From Paracoccaceae bacterium (GTDB lineage: Bacteria > Pseudomonadota > Alphaproteobacteria > Rhodobacterales > Rhodobacteraceae): a DNA stretch of 64,000 bases. Shown here in pieces: positions 25,066 to 34,054 of this stretch (position 1 is the stretch's first letter; the number at the start of each line of letters is the position of its first letter). The notes below the pieces were generated by a model. That model did not search any database. It was given only the letters and a program-made list of their open reading frames with translations, and was not told the DNA's origin. The translations under genes were made by a program, and so were the position numbers. The DNA lies in NCBI GenBank assembly GCA_029862205.1, contig JAOTXT010000012.1:1-64000 (forward strand). Direction: 5' to 3'.

Positions 25066-26001
25066 ATGGACGAGGTGGATAAAACGCCGCTGCGCGCCCG
25101 GATCGAGGGCGGCGGCACGCCGGAGCTGACCGGTTGGGGCATCCGCTCCGAGGCTGGTGTCCTGCGCGACGTGCTGCTCGGCCCCGTCGAGGGCTTCCGC
25201 TGGATGGGCGAGGAGAACGCCGACTGGTCGAGCCTGGTGCGCGACACCCAGCGCAAGGGATACCAATTCGACAAACAAACCGCGATGCGCCAGCACCGGG
25301 AGATGGTGGACGCCTATACGCAAGCTGGGGTCACCACCCACTTCCTGCCGCTGGACGAGGCGAACCCCTATCAGGTCTATGCCCGGGATTCGTCCTTCAT
25401 GACCCCCTACGGCGCGGTGATCTGCCAGATGGCGAACCCGCGCCGCCGCGGCGAATACGCCGCCTGCCTGCGCTTCTATCTGGAAGCCGGCATCCCGATC
25501 TACGACATGGTGAGCTCGGGCAATTTCGAGGGCGGCGACTTCAACATGGTTGGACATAATGCCCTGCTGCTGGGCTACACCGACCACCGCACCGAGCATG
25601 TGGCCGCCCGCCAGGTGGCTGGCTGGTTCGAGGACGAGGGATGGGAGATCAAATGGGCGCCCATCGATCAATTCTACGTCCATATCGACCTGATGGTTTG
25701 CATGTTGAATGAGAGCTGCGCGGCGGTCTGCCTCGAGACCACCGAGGAGGACGTGGTCGATTGGCTAAAGGGACGTGGGATCGAGATCATCCCGGCCAGC
25801 TTCAAGGAAACCATGGCCTTGGGCTGCAACGTCGTGGCGCTGGGCGACGACCGGATCCTCTCAACCGCCGGAGCCAAGGGGCTGAACGCCAAATTGAAGG
25901 CGGCGGGCTTCACCGTCTACGATCCGGAGATGACCATGTTCACCTGGGCCGGCGGCGGGGTCCACTGCATGGCGCAGCCGCTGCGGCGCGAGGCGGCCTA
26001 A
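25066..26001 (+). CDS. Amidinotransferase / arginine deiminase-fold hydrolase
   Basis: 311 residues of the guanidino-modifying enzyme superfamily. The catalytic residues expected for the fold are visible: an acidic GNFEGGDF loop, His in FYVHIDLMVCML, and the nucleophile Cys301 in GGGVHCMAQPLR. Such enzymes attack the guanidinium carbon and release urea, ammonia or an amine (arginine deiminase, dimethylarginine hydrolase, amidinotransferase). The start ATG has GGAGG about 7 bases upstream. Its place beside an amino-acid importer with an aminotransferase suggests that the imported substrate, or a derivative, carries a guanidino or amidino group. That link is inference. Confidence 0.88.
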   Translation: MDEVDKTPLRARIEGGGTPELTGWGIRSEAGVLRDVLLGPVEGFRWMGEENADWSSLVRDTQRKGYQFDKQTAMRQHREMVDAYTQAGVTTHFLPLDEANPYQVYARDSSFMTPYGAVICQMANPRRRGEYAACLRFYLEAGIPIYDMVSSGNFEGGDFNMVGHNALLLGYTDHRTEHVAARQVAGWFEDEGWEIKWAPIDQFYVHIDLMVCMLNESCAAVCLETTEEDVVDWLKGRGIEIIPASFKETMALGCNVVALGDDRILSTAGAKGLNAKLKAAGFTVYDPEMTMFTWAGGGVHCMAQPLRREAA

Positions 26002-26004
26002 TAG

Positions 26005-26829
26005 TCACGAACCGCAAGGCTGGATCGTCATGCCCTCGGGCAACCTTGTCTCCGTGTCGCCGCAGGCGAGCGCGAGGCGTTCTTCGGTGAGGCCGGTAGC
26101 ACCCGTCAAATCGGCACCCGAAAGATTGGTGCGCCTGAGATGCGCGCGCTCGAGATTTGCGCCGCGCAGGTCCGCGCCGCTCAGATCCGCGCTTGAAAGC
26201 CGGGCGCCGGTCAGGTCGGCATCGCGAAAATTCGCGCCTCGAGCGTCGATACGGTCGAGATCCGCATAGGGCAGCCGCGCGCCCGCAAAATCCGCGCGCT
26301 CGGCCTTCGTCCGCTCGAGGTCCGCCTCGTCCAGTTTCGCCTCTGGGAACCTGGCGCCAGTCAGATCGGCCCGGCGCAGATAAGCCCGACGAAGGTCGGC
26401 GCGTGTGAAATCGGCATCCGTGAGTATCGCCTCACCAAAATCGACATTGCGCAAGTCGGCGCGCTCGAACCGCCCGGATGCAATGTCCGATTTCTCCAGA
26501 TCGGCGTTGCGCATCAATGCGCGAGTGAAGTCCGCACCCGGGAGACGTGCCCGCTCGAGCTCGGCGCGCTGCAAATCCGCCTCGGAAAAATTCGCCGCTG
26601 TGAGGACCGCGTGCTTCATGTCCGCTTCGCGCAGTCGAGCGCCTGAGAAATCCGCATGGGTGACGCTGAGTTGACGCAGATCGGCCAGGTTGAGATCGCA
26701 CCCGGGACACCCGCCTTTTGCCGCGATCTCGTCGGCATGCGCCTCGTCAGCCGCGTAGGTCGGCAGCGACAAGAATCCCCAAATTCCGATCGCGAGGATA
26801 CAAGCATTCGCTCTCAATCCGACCGGCAT
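26005..26829 (-). CDS. Exported pentapeptide-repeat protein
   Basis: 274 residues. The signal peptide ANACILAIGIWGFLSLPTYAADEA ends near residue 27. From about residue 50 to 250 there are continuous A(D/N)Lxx pentapeptide repeats (ADLRRAYLRRADLTGARF and so on), which build a right-handed four-sided beta helix. The Cys pair in GGCPGCDLNLADL and a C-terminal ACGDTETRLPEGMTIQPC may form disulfides. I chose the ATG at 26829 because GGAGG lies 8 bases before it and it opens on the signal peptide. Probably periplasmic. Role unknown. Confidence 0.88.
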   Translation of the reverse strand: MPVGLRANACILAIGIWGFLSLPTYAADEAHADEIAAKGGCPGCDLNLADLRQLSVTHADFSGARLREADMKHAVLTAANFSEADLQRAELERARLPGADFTRALMRNADLEKSDIASGRFERADLRNVDFGEAILTDADFTRADLRRAYLRRADLTGARFPEAKLDEADLERTKAERADFAGARLPYADLDRIDARGANFRDADLTGARLSSADLSGADLRGANLERAHLRRTNLSGADLTGATGLTEERLALACGDTETRLPEGMTIQPCGS

Positions 26830-27023
26830 AGCGGCCTCCGATAGCTCGCGGGCAGGCTGTCCCCGCGCCAAGAAATTTTCGGTCAGTATAGCCGAGCGCC
26901 CAGTTGGGCGCGAGACCGAGATAGGCGGCATCGGTTTCGCCCGTCTTGAGCGACATCAATACGGCACAACCAAATAGCCGTTATCAGAGCGCCCGATATC
27001 GTTGTCGCATAGGGAGTTCTCCA

Positions 27024-27485
27024 ATGTCACCGGGCCGCACCAAGACTACTTGGGTCGTCGTCGCAGACGGCGCCAAAGCCCTGATCCTGGTGAACGAGGG
27101 AACGGACCGCATGCCGAATCTGCGGGTCGACTGGAAGAGCGAAATCGATGCGCCGCCATCGCGCGAGATCAATGCCGACCGTCCCGGAAGGCGGTCCGAT
27201 AGCGGGCCGGGCCAACGCTCGGCGATGGAGCCCGTCGACGCGCACCGGATCGGGTCGGACCGGTTCATCGATTCGCTGGCCGATCGCATCGACCGCGCTG
27301 TCCAATCAGGTCGTTCCGAACGCCTGGTGCTGGTCGCACCGCCACGGGTCTTGGGACGCCTGCGTGCGTCCTTGACCAAAGCGACCGCCGACGCTGTCGC
27401 GGCCGAACTCAGGCGCGACCTCACCGGGCAAACCGTATCAGACATCGAGATGCAAGTTGCCAAGGCGCTGTACGCGGTGCAGTGA
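27024..27485 (+). CDS. Host attachment family protein
   Basis: 153 residues matching the Host_attach family first linked to attachment of Agrobacterium-type cells to hosts. The pattern is TWVVVADGAKALILVNEGT at the N-terminus, DRFIDSLADRIDRAVQSGRSERLVLVAPPRVLGRLRASL in the middle and a C-terminal RDLTGQTVSDIEMQVAKAL. The fold resembles archaeal release-factor-like domains. The start ATG follows AGGGAG. The gene is divergent from the pentapeptide-repeat gene. The name reflects the family only. Confidence 0.85.
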   Translation: MSPGRTKTTWVVVADGAKALILVNEGTDRMPNLRVDWKSEIDAPPSREINADRPGRRSDSGPGQRSAMEPVDAHRIGSDRFIDSLADRIDRAVQSGRSERLVLVAPPRVLGRLRASLTKATADAVAAELRRDLTGQTVSDIEMQVAKALYAVQ

Positions 27486-27556
27486 AATTCCGCGGGTTGG
27501 CCAAACCCTCGGCCTGACGCACGCGGTTGCGCCCGGGTCGCTTACGGCCTGATCAC

Positions 27557-28432
27557 TTACGCCCGGACCGGTCGGCGAATGCCTCGCAGCCGGATGATTG
27601 CGTGGATCAGCAGCGCGAGGACGATGATCGCCCCGCCGATCAGCGACCGGGTGCCAGGTTCTTCCCCCAATGCCAGCCAGACCCAGAACGGACCGATCAC
27701 AGTCTCGAGCAAGGCGAGCATGGCCACCTCGGGCGCCGCCAGATAGCGCGGCCCCAATGTCAGAAGGATTAGTGCGAAGGGCACGACGATGCCGCCGCCG
27801 AGGCCAATCCACAGCCACTGGATCGGACGAATATCCGAAAAGTCGGAAAACGGCAGGGTCAGCACGACCGCGAACAGCAGGCCCAATCCCATCGCCGGTA
27901 CCAGATCGACATCCTTGTGGCGCCGGATGATGACGTAGAACCCAGCAAGCGCGACGGCATCAAGCAAGGCGAGGAAATCCCCGAAAATATGAACCGAGCC
28001 CAAACTGCCGCTGGCAACGACAACAATCCCAGCGAGCACCACGGCAATCGCCGCCCAAGTGACAGGTGCCACTCGCTCGCCCAGGAAGCCCCAGGCCATC
28101 ACCGCCGCGATCAGCGGGGTCGTGGCAAAGAAGATCAGCACATTGGCCACGCTGGTATATTCCACGGCCACAACGAACATGACCAGGCCCAGGCTCTGTA
28201 ATAGGGCGGCCCCCAATGCCCAATGCCCCAGCCCCCTGAACTGGGCCGTCACTGCCCCCCGATACCAAAGCAGGGAGAGCCCCAGGACCACGATGCCGCC
28301 GAGCAGGCCACGGGTCGCCGCCAGGGTGAAGGGGTCAACGGCGGCGAGCCGGATCAGCAGCGTGTCCGGCGTCATGATCATGACGCCGGAGAGTGTGATC
28401 AAATAGCCCTTCGCATGTGTCGAGAGGGCCAT
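27557..28432 (-). CDS. EamA/DMT superfamily transporter
   Basis: 291 residues with ten predicted membrane spans in two EamA repeats. The first repeat has TLAATRGLLGGIVVLGLSLLWYRG, and the end WLALGEEPGTRSLIGGAIIVLALLIHAI closes the second. Such drug/metabolite transporters export amino acids or small metabolites. It starts 9 bp after the amidotransferase gene, as the third gene of a Nudix-amidotransferase-EamA operon. Substrate unknown. Confidence 0.9.
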   Translation of the reverse strand: MALSTHAKGYLITLSGVMIMTPDTLLIRLAAVDPFTLAATRGLLGGIVVLGLSLLWYRGAVTAQFRGLGHWALGAALLQSLGLVMFVVAVEYTSVANVLIFFATTPLIAAVMAWGFLGERVAPVTWAAIAVVLAGIVVVASGSLGSVHIFGDFLALLDAVALAGFYVIIRRHKDVDLVPAMGLGLLFAVVLTLPFSDFSDIRPIQWLWIGLGGGIVVPFALILLTLGPRYLAAPEVAMLALLETVIGPFWVWLALGEEPGTRSLIGGAIIVLALLIHAIIRLRGIRRPVRA

Positions 28433-28441
28433 GTGACTATC

Positions 28442-29137
28442 TCAGACCTCGCCGAAGAGCCGGTCGAGGAAGCCCATGAACCAGTCATGCTGCGCCTGGT
28501 CGTGCTGGGCGCCCAGCACGTCCTGCTCCTCGCGGGCCTGCGCACCCGGCTTGCCGAAATTTGCCCACGGCGCCTCCTGCCAACGGCGGAAGCCGGTGCG
28601 CGTCACCTCGGCGTGGAACTGGAAGGCATAGGTACGCGTGCCATAGCGCATGGCCTGGTTCGCGAACCCTTCGCTGCCGGCCAGACGCTCGCCGCCGTCC
28701 GGGATCTGAAACTCGTGGTAGTGGCTTTGCGCCAAGTAAAGCGGCCCCGGCAGAATGTCGCGCCCAGCCTCGGTCGGCTCGATCCGGTAATAGCCGAACT
28801 CGTAAGGTTCACCCGGCTTCGGGCCCACCTCGGCCCCCAGCACATAGGCGATCGACTGGGCGCCTTGGCAGATGCCCAGAAGCGGGACGTCATTCGCCAA
28901 ACATCCCTCGATCCAGCGATGCTCATCATTCAGGAACGGATGCTTGTCGGAGTCGAAGACATTGAATGGCCCACCATAGACCACGCTCGCGGCGACCGTT
29001 CCGTCCACCGGCCCCAGGTCGTCGCCGTTGAAGGGACGCCGGATCTCGGGCTCGATGTTGCGGGCGCGGAAATAGCTGGCGACCCGGTCATCCGCCGGAT
29101 CGTCGCGGTGACGGATCAGAACCACGCGTTCGCTCAT
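28442..29137 (-). CDS. Class I glutamine amidotransferase-like protein
   Basis: 231 residues. The nucleophile Cys sits in LGICQGAQSIAYVLGAEV and the catalytic His in YAFQFHAEVT, the standard class I GATase triad pattern. No synthetase domain is attached, so it belongs to the stand-alone GMP-synthase-like or gamma-glutamyl-hydrolase-like group. Its ATG overlaps the Nudix stop by 4 bases, so translation is coupled. Substrate unknown. Confidence 0.9.
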   Translation of the reverse strand: MSERVVLIRHRDDPADDRVASYFRARNIEPEIRRPFNGDDLGPVDGTVAASVVYGGPFNVFDSDKHPFLNDEHRWIEGCLANDVPLLGICQGAQSIAYVLGAEVGPKPGEPYEFGYYRIEPTEAGRDILPGPLYLAQSHYHEFQIPDGGERLAGSEGFANQAMRYGTRTYAFQFHAEVTRTGFRRWQEAPWANFGKPGAQAREEQDVLGAQHDQAQHDWFMGFLDRLFGEV

Positions 29138-29619
29138 GCGTCTCCCTCACCCGCCTCGCGCGCCGCGATCTCTTTCACGATGGTCACCAACTCCGGATGC
29201 GACAACAGGATCGTTGCCTCGTCAAGACCGACCCAGCGGCGGCGGCGCTGGTCTTTCTCGGGCCAGTCCAGAAGCTCTTCCTCGACCATCATCGGATACA
29301 TATCGACCTCGATCATGGTCTCGCCGTCTTCGCGTATCTTGATGTCGCGATAGCTGCCCAATGGCCGGGTTTCAACGCTGCCGCGCACCCCGGCTTCCTC
29401 GTAGGCCTCCTCGGCGGCGGTGTCGGAGGCCGACAAGAACGGCATCTTCCCGCCCTTGGGGAAGATCCAGCGCCCGGTGCGCCGAGACGTGATCAGCAGG
29501 AATTCGAGGCCGCCTGCGCCACGCCGGTAGGGCACGGCGCCGAACTGCTGCTCGACACTGTCGCCGAGCCCGACAAACCTCAGAAGACGGCCAAAGATGC
29601 CTTCGCCGGATGGCGCCAT
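29134..29619 (-). CDS. Nudix hydrolase
   Basis: 161 residues. The Nudix box can be traced as [25 protein letters not shown] (about 56-80), that is GxxxxxxxxxxxAxxExxEEAG, close to the DIPP-type hydrolases (diphosphoinositol or diadenosine polyphosphate). It cleaves a nucleoside diphosphate linked to another moiety. The frame is open to 29790, but the ATG at 29619 has GGGGAGCGGG upstream and opens the family-like sequence. It is the first gene of the Nudix-amidotransferase-EamA operon, divergent from argD. Confidence 0.88.
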   Translation of the reverse strand: MAPSGEGIFGRLLRFVGLGDSVEQQFGAVPYRRGAGGLEFLLITSRRTGRWIFPKGGKMPFLSASDTAAEEAYEEAGVRGSVETRPLGSYRDIKIREDGETMIEVDMYPMMVEEELLDWPEKDQRRRRWVGLDEATILLSHPELVTIVKEIAAREAGEGDA

Positions 29620-29658
29620 GTCCCGCTCCCCGCGCGGGCCTGCCCCCGGCCCGCCCGA

Positions 29659-29689
29659 TTGACAGCCGCCCCCGCTTTGCCCATACACT
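29659..29689 (+). promoter_or_regulatory. Putative sigma70 promoter ahead of argD
   Basis: TTGACA at 29659-29664 with TACACT at 29684-29689 (19-bp spacer) or CATACA at 29682-29687 (17-bp spacer). A start near 29696 would place an intrinsic terminator about 15 bases into the transcript. Confidence 0.5.
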
Positions 29690-29709
29690 CGCCCCCCGTC
29701 AAGCATCGC

Positions 29710-29751
29710 CGCCCCGTGGCACCGTTGCCTACGGGGCGTTTTTGCTTTTTT
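29710..29751 (+). terminator. Intrinsic terminator in the argD leader (attenuator or small-RNA end)
   Basis: The stem CGCCCCGT-GGCA pairs with TGCC-t-ACGGGGCG around a CCGT loop (12 bp, one bulge) and is followed by TTTTTGCTTTTTT. It is the strongest Rho-independent terminator in the window. It lies 45 bp before the argD start, in the same direction, with no plus-strand gene before it. It therefore either attenuates argDF or ends a short RNA started at 29659-29689. Confidence 0.82.
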
Positions 29752-29795
29752 GCAACCCCGGCGCAATTTCGCGCCGACCAGAGGAGACAAGACCC

Positions 29796-30992
29796 GTGAT
29801 CTCGCCCGTCATGCCGACATACGCGCGGGCACCGTTCGAATTCGAACGGGGCGAGGGTTCCTGGCTCATCGCGACCGACGGCTCGAAGTTCCTGGACTTC
29901 GGCGCCGGTATCGCGGTGAACGCCCTTGGCCATGCCCATCCGAAGCTCGTTGCCGCGCTGGAAGCGCAGGCGCGACGCGTCTGGCATGTGTCGAACCTCT
30001 ACGAGATCCCGGAGCAGCGCCGCCTGGCCGAGCGCCTGGTGGACGTGACCTTCGCCGACACGGTGTTCTTCACCAATTCGGGCGCCGAGGCGATGGAGTG
30101 CTGCATCAAGATGGCGCGCAAATACTGGGCCCATAAGGGCGAGCCCACGCGCAACCGGATCATCACCTTCAAGGACGCGTTCCACGGCCGCACCCTGGCC
30201 ACCATCTCGGCCGCCGGGCAGGAGAAGCTGGTCGACGGCTTCGGACCGTTGCTGCCCGGCTTCGATCAGGTCGAAGTGGACGACATCGAGGCGGTAAAGG
30301 CCGCGATCGGCCCGGAGACGGCGGCGATCATGATCGAGCCGATCCAGGGCGAGGGCGGCATCCGGGTCGTGCCCGGAACCTACCTGCGCGCGCTGCGCCA
30401 GCTTTGCGACGAGCACGGGCTGCTTCTGATCCTGGACGAGATCCAGTGCGGCATGGGCCGGACCGGCGCGCTGTTCGCGCACGAGAATGCGGGCATCGCC
30501 CCCGACATCATGGGCGTCGCCAAGGGGATCGGCGGCGGCTTCCCGCTCGGTGCCTGCCTCGCCACCGAGGAGGCGGCCGCCGGCATGGTGGCCGGGACCC
30601 ATGGCTCGACCTATGGGGGCAACCCGCTGGCTTGCGCGGTTGGCAATGCGGTGGTCGAGGAGATCGCGGACCCTGAATTCCTGGACGAGGTCAAGCGCAA
30701 GGCGGGGCTGTTGCGCCAGCGCCTGGGTGCGCTGGCCGACGAGCATGGCGATATCATCGCCGAGATCCGCGGCGAGGGACTGATGCTGGGCCTGCGCCTG
30801 AACGAGGGTTTCGTCAATGGCGATTTCGTCGCCGCCGCGCGCGCCAACGGTCTGTTGACCGTACCGGCCGGGGCGAACGTGGTCCGCATCTTGCCGCCGC
30901 TGAACATCTCGGACGACGATCTGGCCGAGGGGGTGTCCCGGCTCGACACCACCTGCCGCGCGGTGAAAGCCCAGTCCGGAGAAGCCGCATGA
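29796..30992 (+). CDS. argD: Acetylornithine aminotransferase
   Basis: 398 residues, class III PLP aminotransferase. The sequence [41 protein letters not shown] is the ArgD N-terminus. [49 protein letters not shown] and [14 protein letters not shown] (PLP Lys) follow. It makes N-acetylornithine in arginine synthesis and often also serves lysine synthesis. The GTG at 29796 is taken as the start because AGGAG is 9 bases upstream; an ATG at 29811 is possible. It overlaps argF by 4 bases. Expression may be limited by the leader terminator. Confidence 0.95.
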   Translation: MISPVMPTYARAPFEFERGEGSWLIATDGSKFLDFGAGIAVNALGHAHPKLVAALEAQARRVWHVSNLYEIPEQRRLAERLVDVTFADTVFFTNSGAEAMECCIKMARKYWAHKGEPTRNRIITFKDAFHGRTLATISAAGQEKLVDGFGPLLPGFDQVEVDDIEAVKAAIGPETAAIMIEPIQGEGGIRVVPGTYLRALRQLCDEHGLLLILDEIQCGMGRTGALFAHENAGIAPDIMGVAKGIGGGFPLGACLATEEAAAGMVAGTHGSTYGGNPLACAVGNAVVEEIADPEFLDEVKRKAGLLRQRLGALADEHGDIIAEIRGEGLMLGLRLNEGFVNGDFVAAARANGLLTVPAGANVVRILPPLNISDDDLAEGVSRLDTTCRAVKAQSGEAA

Positions 30993-31921
30993 CCCGGCAT
31001 TTCCTGGACCTGGACCAGGTCCCGGCGGAAGAGCTGCGGCACATCCTAAACCGGTCGGCCGAGATCAAGGCCGCCCGCGACGGCAAGCCGAAGCTCTTTC
31101 CGGACGAGAACCGGGCGCTCGACAGCAAGGTCGTGGCGCTGATCTTCGAGAAACCCTCGACCCGGACGCGGATTTCCTTCGATGTCGGCATCCGACAGAT
31201 GGGCGGCGAGACCATGGTACTCAGCGGCTCGGAACTGCAGCTTGGCCATGGCGAATCCGTGGGCGACACCGCCCGCGTCCTCAGCCGCTTCGTCGATGCG
31301 ATCATGATCCGCACCTTCCAGCCCGAGACACTGGAGGAGATGGCCGAATGCGCCACCGTACCGGTGATCAACGGCCTGACCAACCGCACCCATCCGTGCC
31401 AGATCATGGCGGACGTGATGACCTTCGAGGAGAAGAAGGGACCGATCGAGGGTGCGAAGGTGGTCTGGGCCGGCGACGGCAACAACGTCTTCGCCAGCTT
31501 CGCCCAGGCGAGCGCGCAATTTGGGTTCGACCTGGTCTTTGCTGGGCCCGAAACGCTGGACCCGGATGCCGGGGTCGTCGCCAAGGCGCGCTCGGAAGGG
31601 GCGGCAATCTCCGTCGAACGCGATCCATTCAAGGCGGTCGACGGCGCCGACGCGGTGGTGACCGACGCCTGGCTATCCATGCATGACGACGTCTCGGCGC
31701 GCGACCGGCGGCATAACCAGCTCAAACCCTACCAGGTGACCGAAGAGCTGATGGCCCATGCCAAGGCGGATGCGATTTTCATGCATTGCCTGCCCGCCCA
31801 CCGCGAGGAGGAGGTCACCAGCGCGGTCTTCGACGGCCCTCAATCGGTGGTCTTCGACGAGGCAGAGAACCGCCTGCATGTGCAAAAGGGCATCCTTCGC
31901 TGGTGCCTGGGCGCGCTTTAG
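30989..31921 (+). CDS. argF: Ornithine carbamoyltransferase
   Basis: 310 residues. The carbamoyl-phosphate loop [14 protein letters not shown], the ornithine site HPCQIMAD and the C-terminal [11 protein letters not shown] are all intact. It condenses ornithine and carbamoyl phosphate to citrulline in arginine synthesis. It is translationally coupled to argD (ATGA overlap). The argD-argF order is usual in Rhodobacterales and Rhizobiales. Confidence 0.96.
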   Translation: MTRHFLDLDQVPAEELRHILNRSAEIKAARDGKPKLFPDENRALDSKVVALIFEKPSTRTRISFDVGIRQMGGETMVLSGSELQLGHGESVGDTARVLSRFVDAIMIRTFQPETLEEMAECATVPVINGLTNRTHPCQIMADVMTFEEKKGPIEGAKVVWAGDGNNVFASFAQASAQFGFDLVFAGPETLDPDAGVVAKARSEGAAISVERDPFKAVDGADAVVTDAWLSMHDDVSARDRRHNQLKPYQVTEELMAHAKADAIFMHCLPAHREEEVTSAVFDGPQSVVFDEAENRLHVQKGILRWCLGAL

Positions 31922-32016
31922 GGCCTGAACCACCCGACCGGCCCGGCCTACAAGGCCAAACTTTCGCCAAATACCTGCGGAACGATCCTCACCGTTTTGC
32001 GTAACGGGAGGCAAAT

Positions 32017-32370
32017 ATGATTAGGCCATCCATCCTCGGCGCGTGTTTCGCCGCCTCGGTCCTGGTTTTCTCGGGAGCCGCGATCGCTGGCCCATACGAC
32101 GGGCAGTGGATCATGAGCACCACCTCCAACCGTTCGAACTGCGGGGGCGGCACGAACGAACTCTCCATCGCGGACGGCAAGATATCCGGAAGCGTCATCG
32201 GCAAGAACGGCACCTATACCGCGAAGGGAACCGTATCCGACGAAGGCAAAGTCCGGATGAAGCTCGACACCGGCACAGTGATCTTCAAAGGCAAGGCCGA
32301 TGGAGCGGGGCTGAAAGGAAACTGGAACGCCGGCCATTGCATGGGCCGGTTTACGATGATGCGAAAATAG
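32017..32370 (+). CDS. Small secreted protein of unknown function
   Basis: 117 residues with a signal peptide (residues 1-24, ending SGAAIAGPY). The mature 93 residues are Gly-, Thr- and Ser-rich with alternating polar and hydrophobic residues (GSVIGKNGTYTAKGTVSDEGKVRM), as in a small beta-barrel or sandwich. Two Cys (in SNCGGG and AGHCMG) may form a disulfide. The start has GGGAGG upstream (CGGGAGGCAAAT). It is 95 bp after argF on the same strand and may be separately transcribed. I do not recognise the family with confidence. Confidence 0.8.
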   Translation: MIRPSILGACFAASVLVFSGAAIAGPYDGQWIMSTTSNRSNCGGGTNELSIADGKISGSVIGKNGTYTAKGTVSDEGKVRMKLDTGTVIFKGKADGAGLKGNWNAGHCMGRFTMMRK

Positions 32371-32434
32371 CACCTTCCGAAATGATTGAGACGGGGCGTC
32401 GCCGCCCCGCCTCGCTCGCAGCAGATCGCCGTAT

Positions 32435-33754
32435 TCAGTCCTTCGAGAACAGGTTCGCCCAAGCGCGATCCAGGAACTCGCGGCGCAGTTCCGGCTTTAC
32501 CCCCTCATAGGTGCAGATCGAGATCGTCTGCTCGATCAGGAACCGAGGATGGAAGGCATGGAACTCGGCGCCGGGCTGGTTCGGATAGAGATCCAGCAAC
32601 AGATGCGCCAGGGTTTCCTCGGTCAGCTCGAGATTGTACTCGCGCGCGCAGCGGGCGAAGATCTTGAGGTAGAGATCCTTGCCCGGCGGCGCGATCTCGA
32701 TCTTGTAGCGCAACCGGCGCAACGCCGCTTCGTCAGCCAGCGTCGCCGGCGGGATGTTGGTCGAGAAAATCACCACCGGGTCGAACGGGACCTCGAACTT
32801 GCGGCCGGTTTGCAGGGTCAGGTAGTCGACCTTGTTCTCCAGCGGGATGATCAGCCGGTTGATCATCTCCTGCGGCGTATGACGCTGCCGGCCGAAATCG
32901 TCGACCACCATCACGCCGCCGACCGCCTTGAGCTGCATCGGCGCCTCGTAGGTCCGGCTGGTCGGATTGTAGGCGATGTTCAGAGCTTCCAGCGTCAGCT
33001 CGCCGCCGGCAATAACCGACGGCCGGTGGCACTTCACATAGCGCCGGTCCGAGCCGGATGAGCGCCGCAGACCCTCGGTCAGGAACTCGTCCTTGTCGAT
33101 GCGGTGATGCACCGTCGGATCGTAGACCGTGATCACCTGGTTATCGACCTCGAAGCAGTAGGGCAGATAGATCTGATCCTCGAAGGCCATGGTGATCGCC
33201 GTCGCGATCGACGACTTACCGTTACCGGCGGGACCATAGAGCATGATCGACTGGCCCGAGTTCACCGCTGGGCCGATCTGGGCCATCAGCTCCTCGGAGA
33301 GGGTCAGCTTCGCGAACACGCGCTCGAGCATGTCGCGGGTCAGGACCTCGCCACGGATCGACTGCGCCTCGCACTGGGCGACGAACTCGTTGAGCGGCAC
33401 CGGCGCCGGGCCGGCATATTCGCTCTTGGCCATCGCCTCGAGGGCGCGCGAGCGGCCGAGCGCGGTCAGCGTGTAACGCATCTCGGCGGTCATGCTGGCG
33501 CCACGCTGGCCCAGCGTCTCGATCAGCTTCAGTTCCTGGGCCAGCCGCAGCATCTCGTCGACGATTGCGACCGACAGTTTGATGACATGACTGATCTCGC
33601 TCGCCCGCTCGAGACCCAGCCGGTAGAAAACCTTGACCATCAGGTCCAGCAGGAAACCTTCCTCGAGCCCGGTCTCCTGCATGGTGCGCGGAGATTTCGG
33701 ATGGGCGTCGAATTGGACGACCGATGCACCCGAGGGTTGATGTTCAGCACTCAT
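32435..33754 (-). CDS. AAA-family ATPase of unknown function
   Basis: 439 residues. An N-terminal winged-helix-like region (about 25-110, LVKVFYRLGLERASEISHVI) is followed by an ATPase domain with Walker A YGPAGNGKSS near residue 170, Walker B VGGVMVVDDFG near 280, sensor 1 VIFSTNIPP near 325 and an arginine-rich RRLRYKIEIAP stretch. This protein type is conserved in alphaproteobacteria but lacks a firm role. It is divergent from an equally unknown gene at 34055 with a 300-bp gap that holds palindromes, suggesting separate control. Confidence 0.85.
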   Translation of the reverse strand: MSAEHQPSGASVVQFDAHPKSPRTMQETGLEEGFLLDLMVKVFYRLGLERASEISHVIKLSVAIVDEMLRLAQELKLIETLGQRGASMTAEMRYTLTALGRSRALEAMAKSEYAGPAPVPLNEFVAQCEAQSIRGEVLTRDMLERVFAKLTLSEELMAQIGPAVNSGQSIMLYGPAGNGKSSIATAITMAFEDQIYLPYCFEVDNQVITVYDPTVHHRIDKDEFLTEGLRRSSGSDRRYVKCHRPSVIAGGELTLEALNIAYNPTSRTYEAPMQLKAVGGVMVVDDFGRQRHTPQEMINRLIIPLENKVDYLTLQTGRKFEVPFDPVVIFSTNIPPATLADEAALRRLRYKIEIAPPGKDLYLKIFARCAREYNLELTEETLAHLLLDLYPNQPGAEFHAFHPRFLIEQTISICTYEGVKPELRREFLDRAWANLFSKD

Positions 33755-34054
33755 ATTCCATTACCCCTATCTCGAACGAGGCAGGCACCCGCCTGCGAAT
33801 CCGATAATATATACAGAATGTGGCCTATTCTGGCCATATTTAACTTGCGTTTTACTTTAGTACCGTTGGCCGCTTTTGGCGCGGGTGGCGTCCTAAAACT
33901 GGCCGGATTCTGATCGTGGAATCCGCCCGTTACGGAGATTCACCACCTTCCTCCACCATAGAATTATCCAAACCTTTCCACATTTTGCTTCACATTTCTA
34001 AAAAATACTCTTAGGGTGTTGCTCGTGGGTGTCGATTCTAGCGTGGGTTGCGAG
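33755..34054. other. AT-rich divergent intergenic region with two dyads
   Basis: No gene seen. The region is richer in A+T than its surroundings. It holds the hairpin GCAGGC-accc-GCCTGC (33781-33796) and the dyad ATGTGGCC-tattct-GGCCATAT (33818-33839, one mismatch), both 25-85 bp before the AAA ATPase start. The remaining part is AT-rich towards the plus-strand gene, with no exact -35/-10 pair. Confidence 0.6.
33818..33839. promoter_or_regulatory. Dyad ATGTGGCC-N6-GGCCATAT upstream of the AAA ATPase gene
   Basis: A 22-bp inverted repeat with a single mismatch, 64 bp before the ATPase start. The size suits a dimeric repressor or a CRP-like regulator. No regulator is adjacent. Confidence 0.4.

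Noticed and set aside
33755-34054. Phage or plasmid integration site
   Set aside because: The AT-rich gap has no tRNA end, integrase or direct repeats; an ordinary divergent promoter region is the simpler view.
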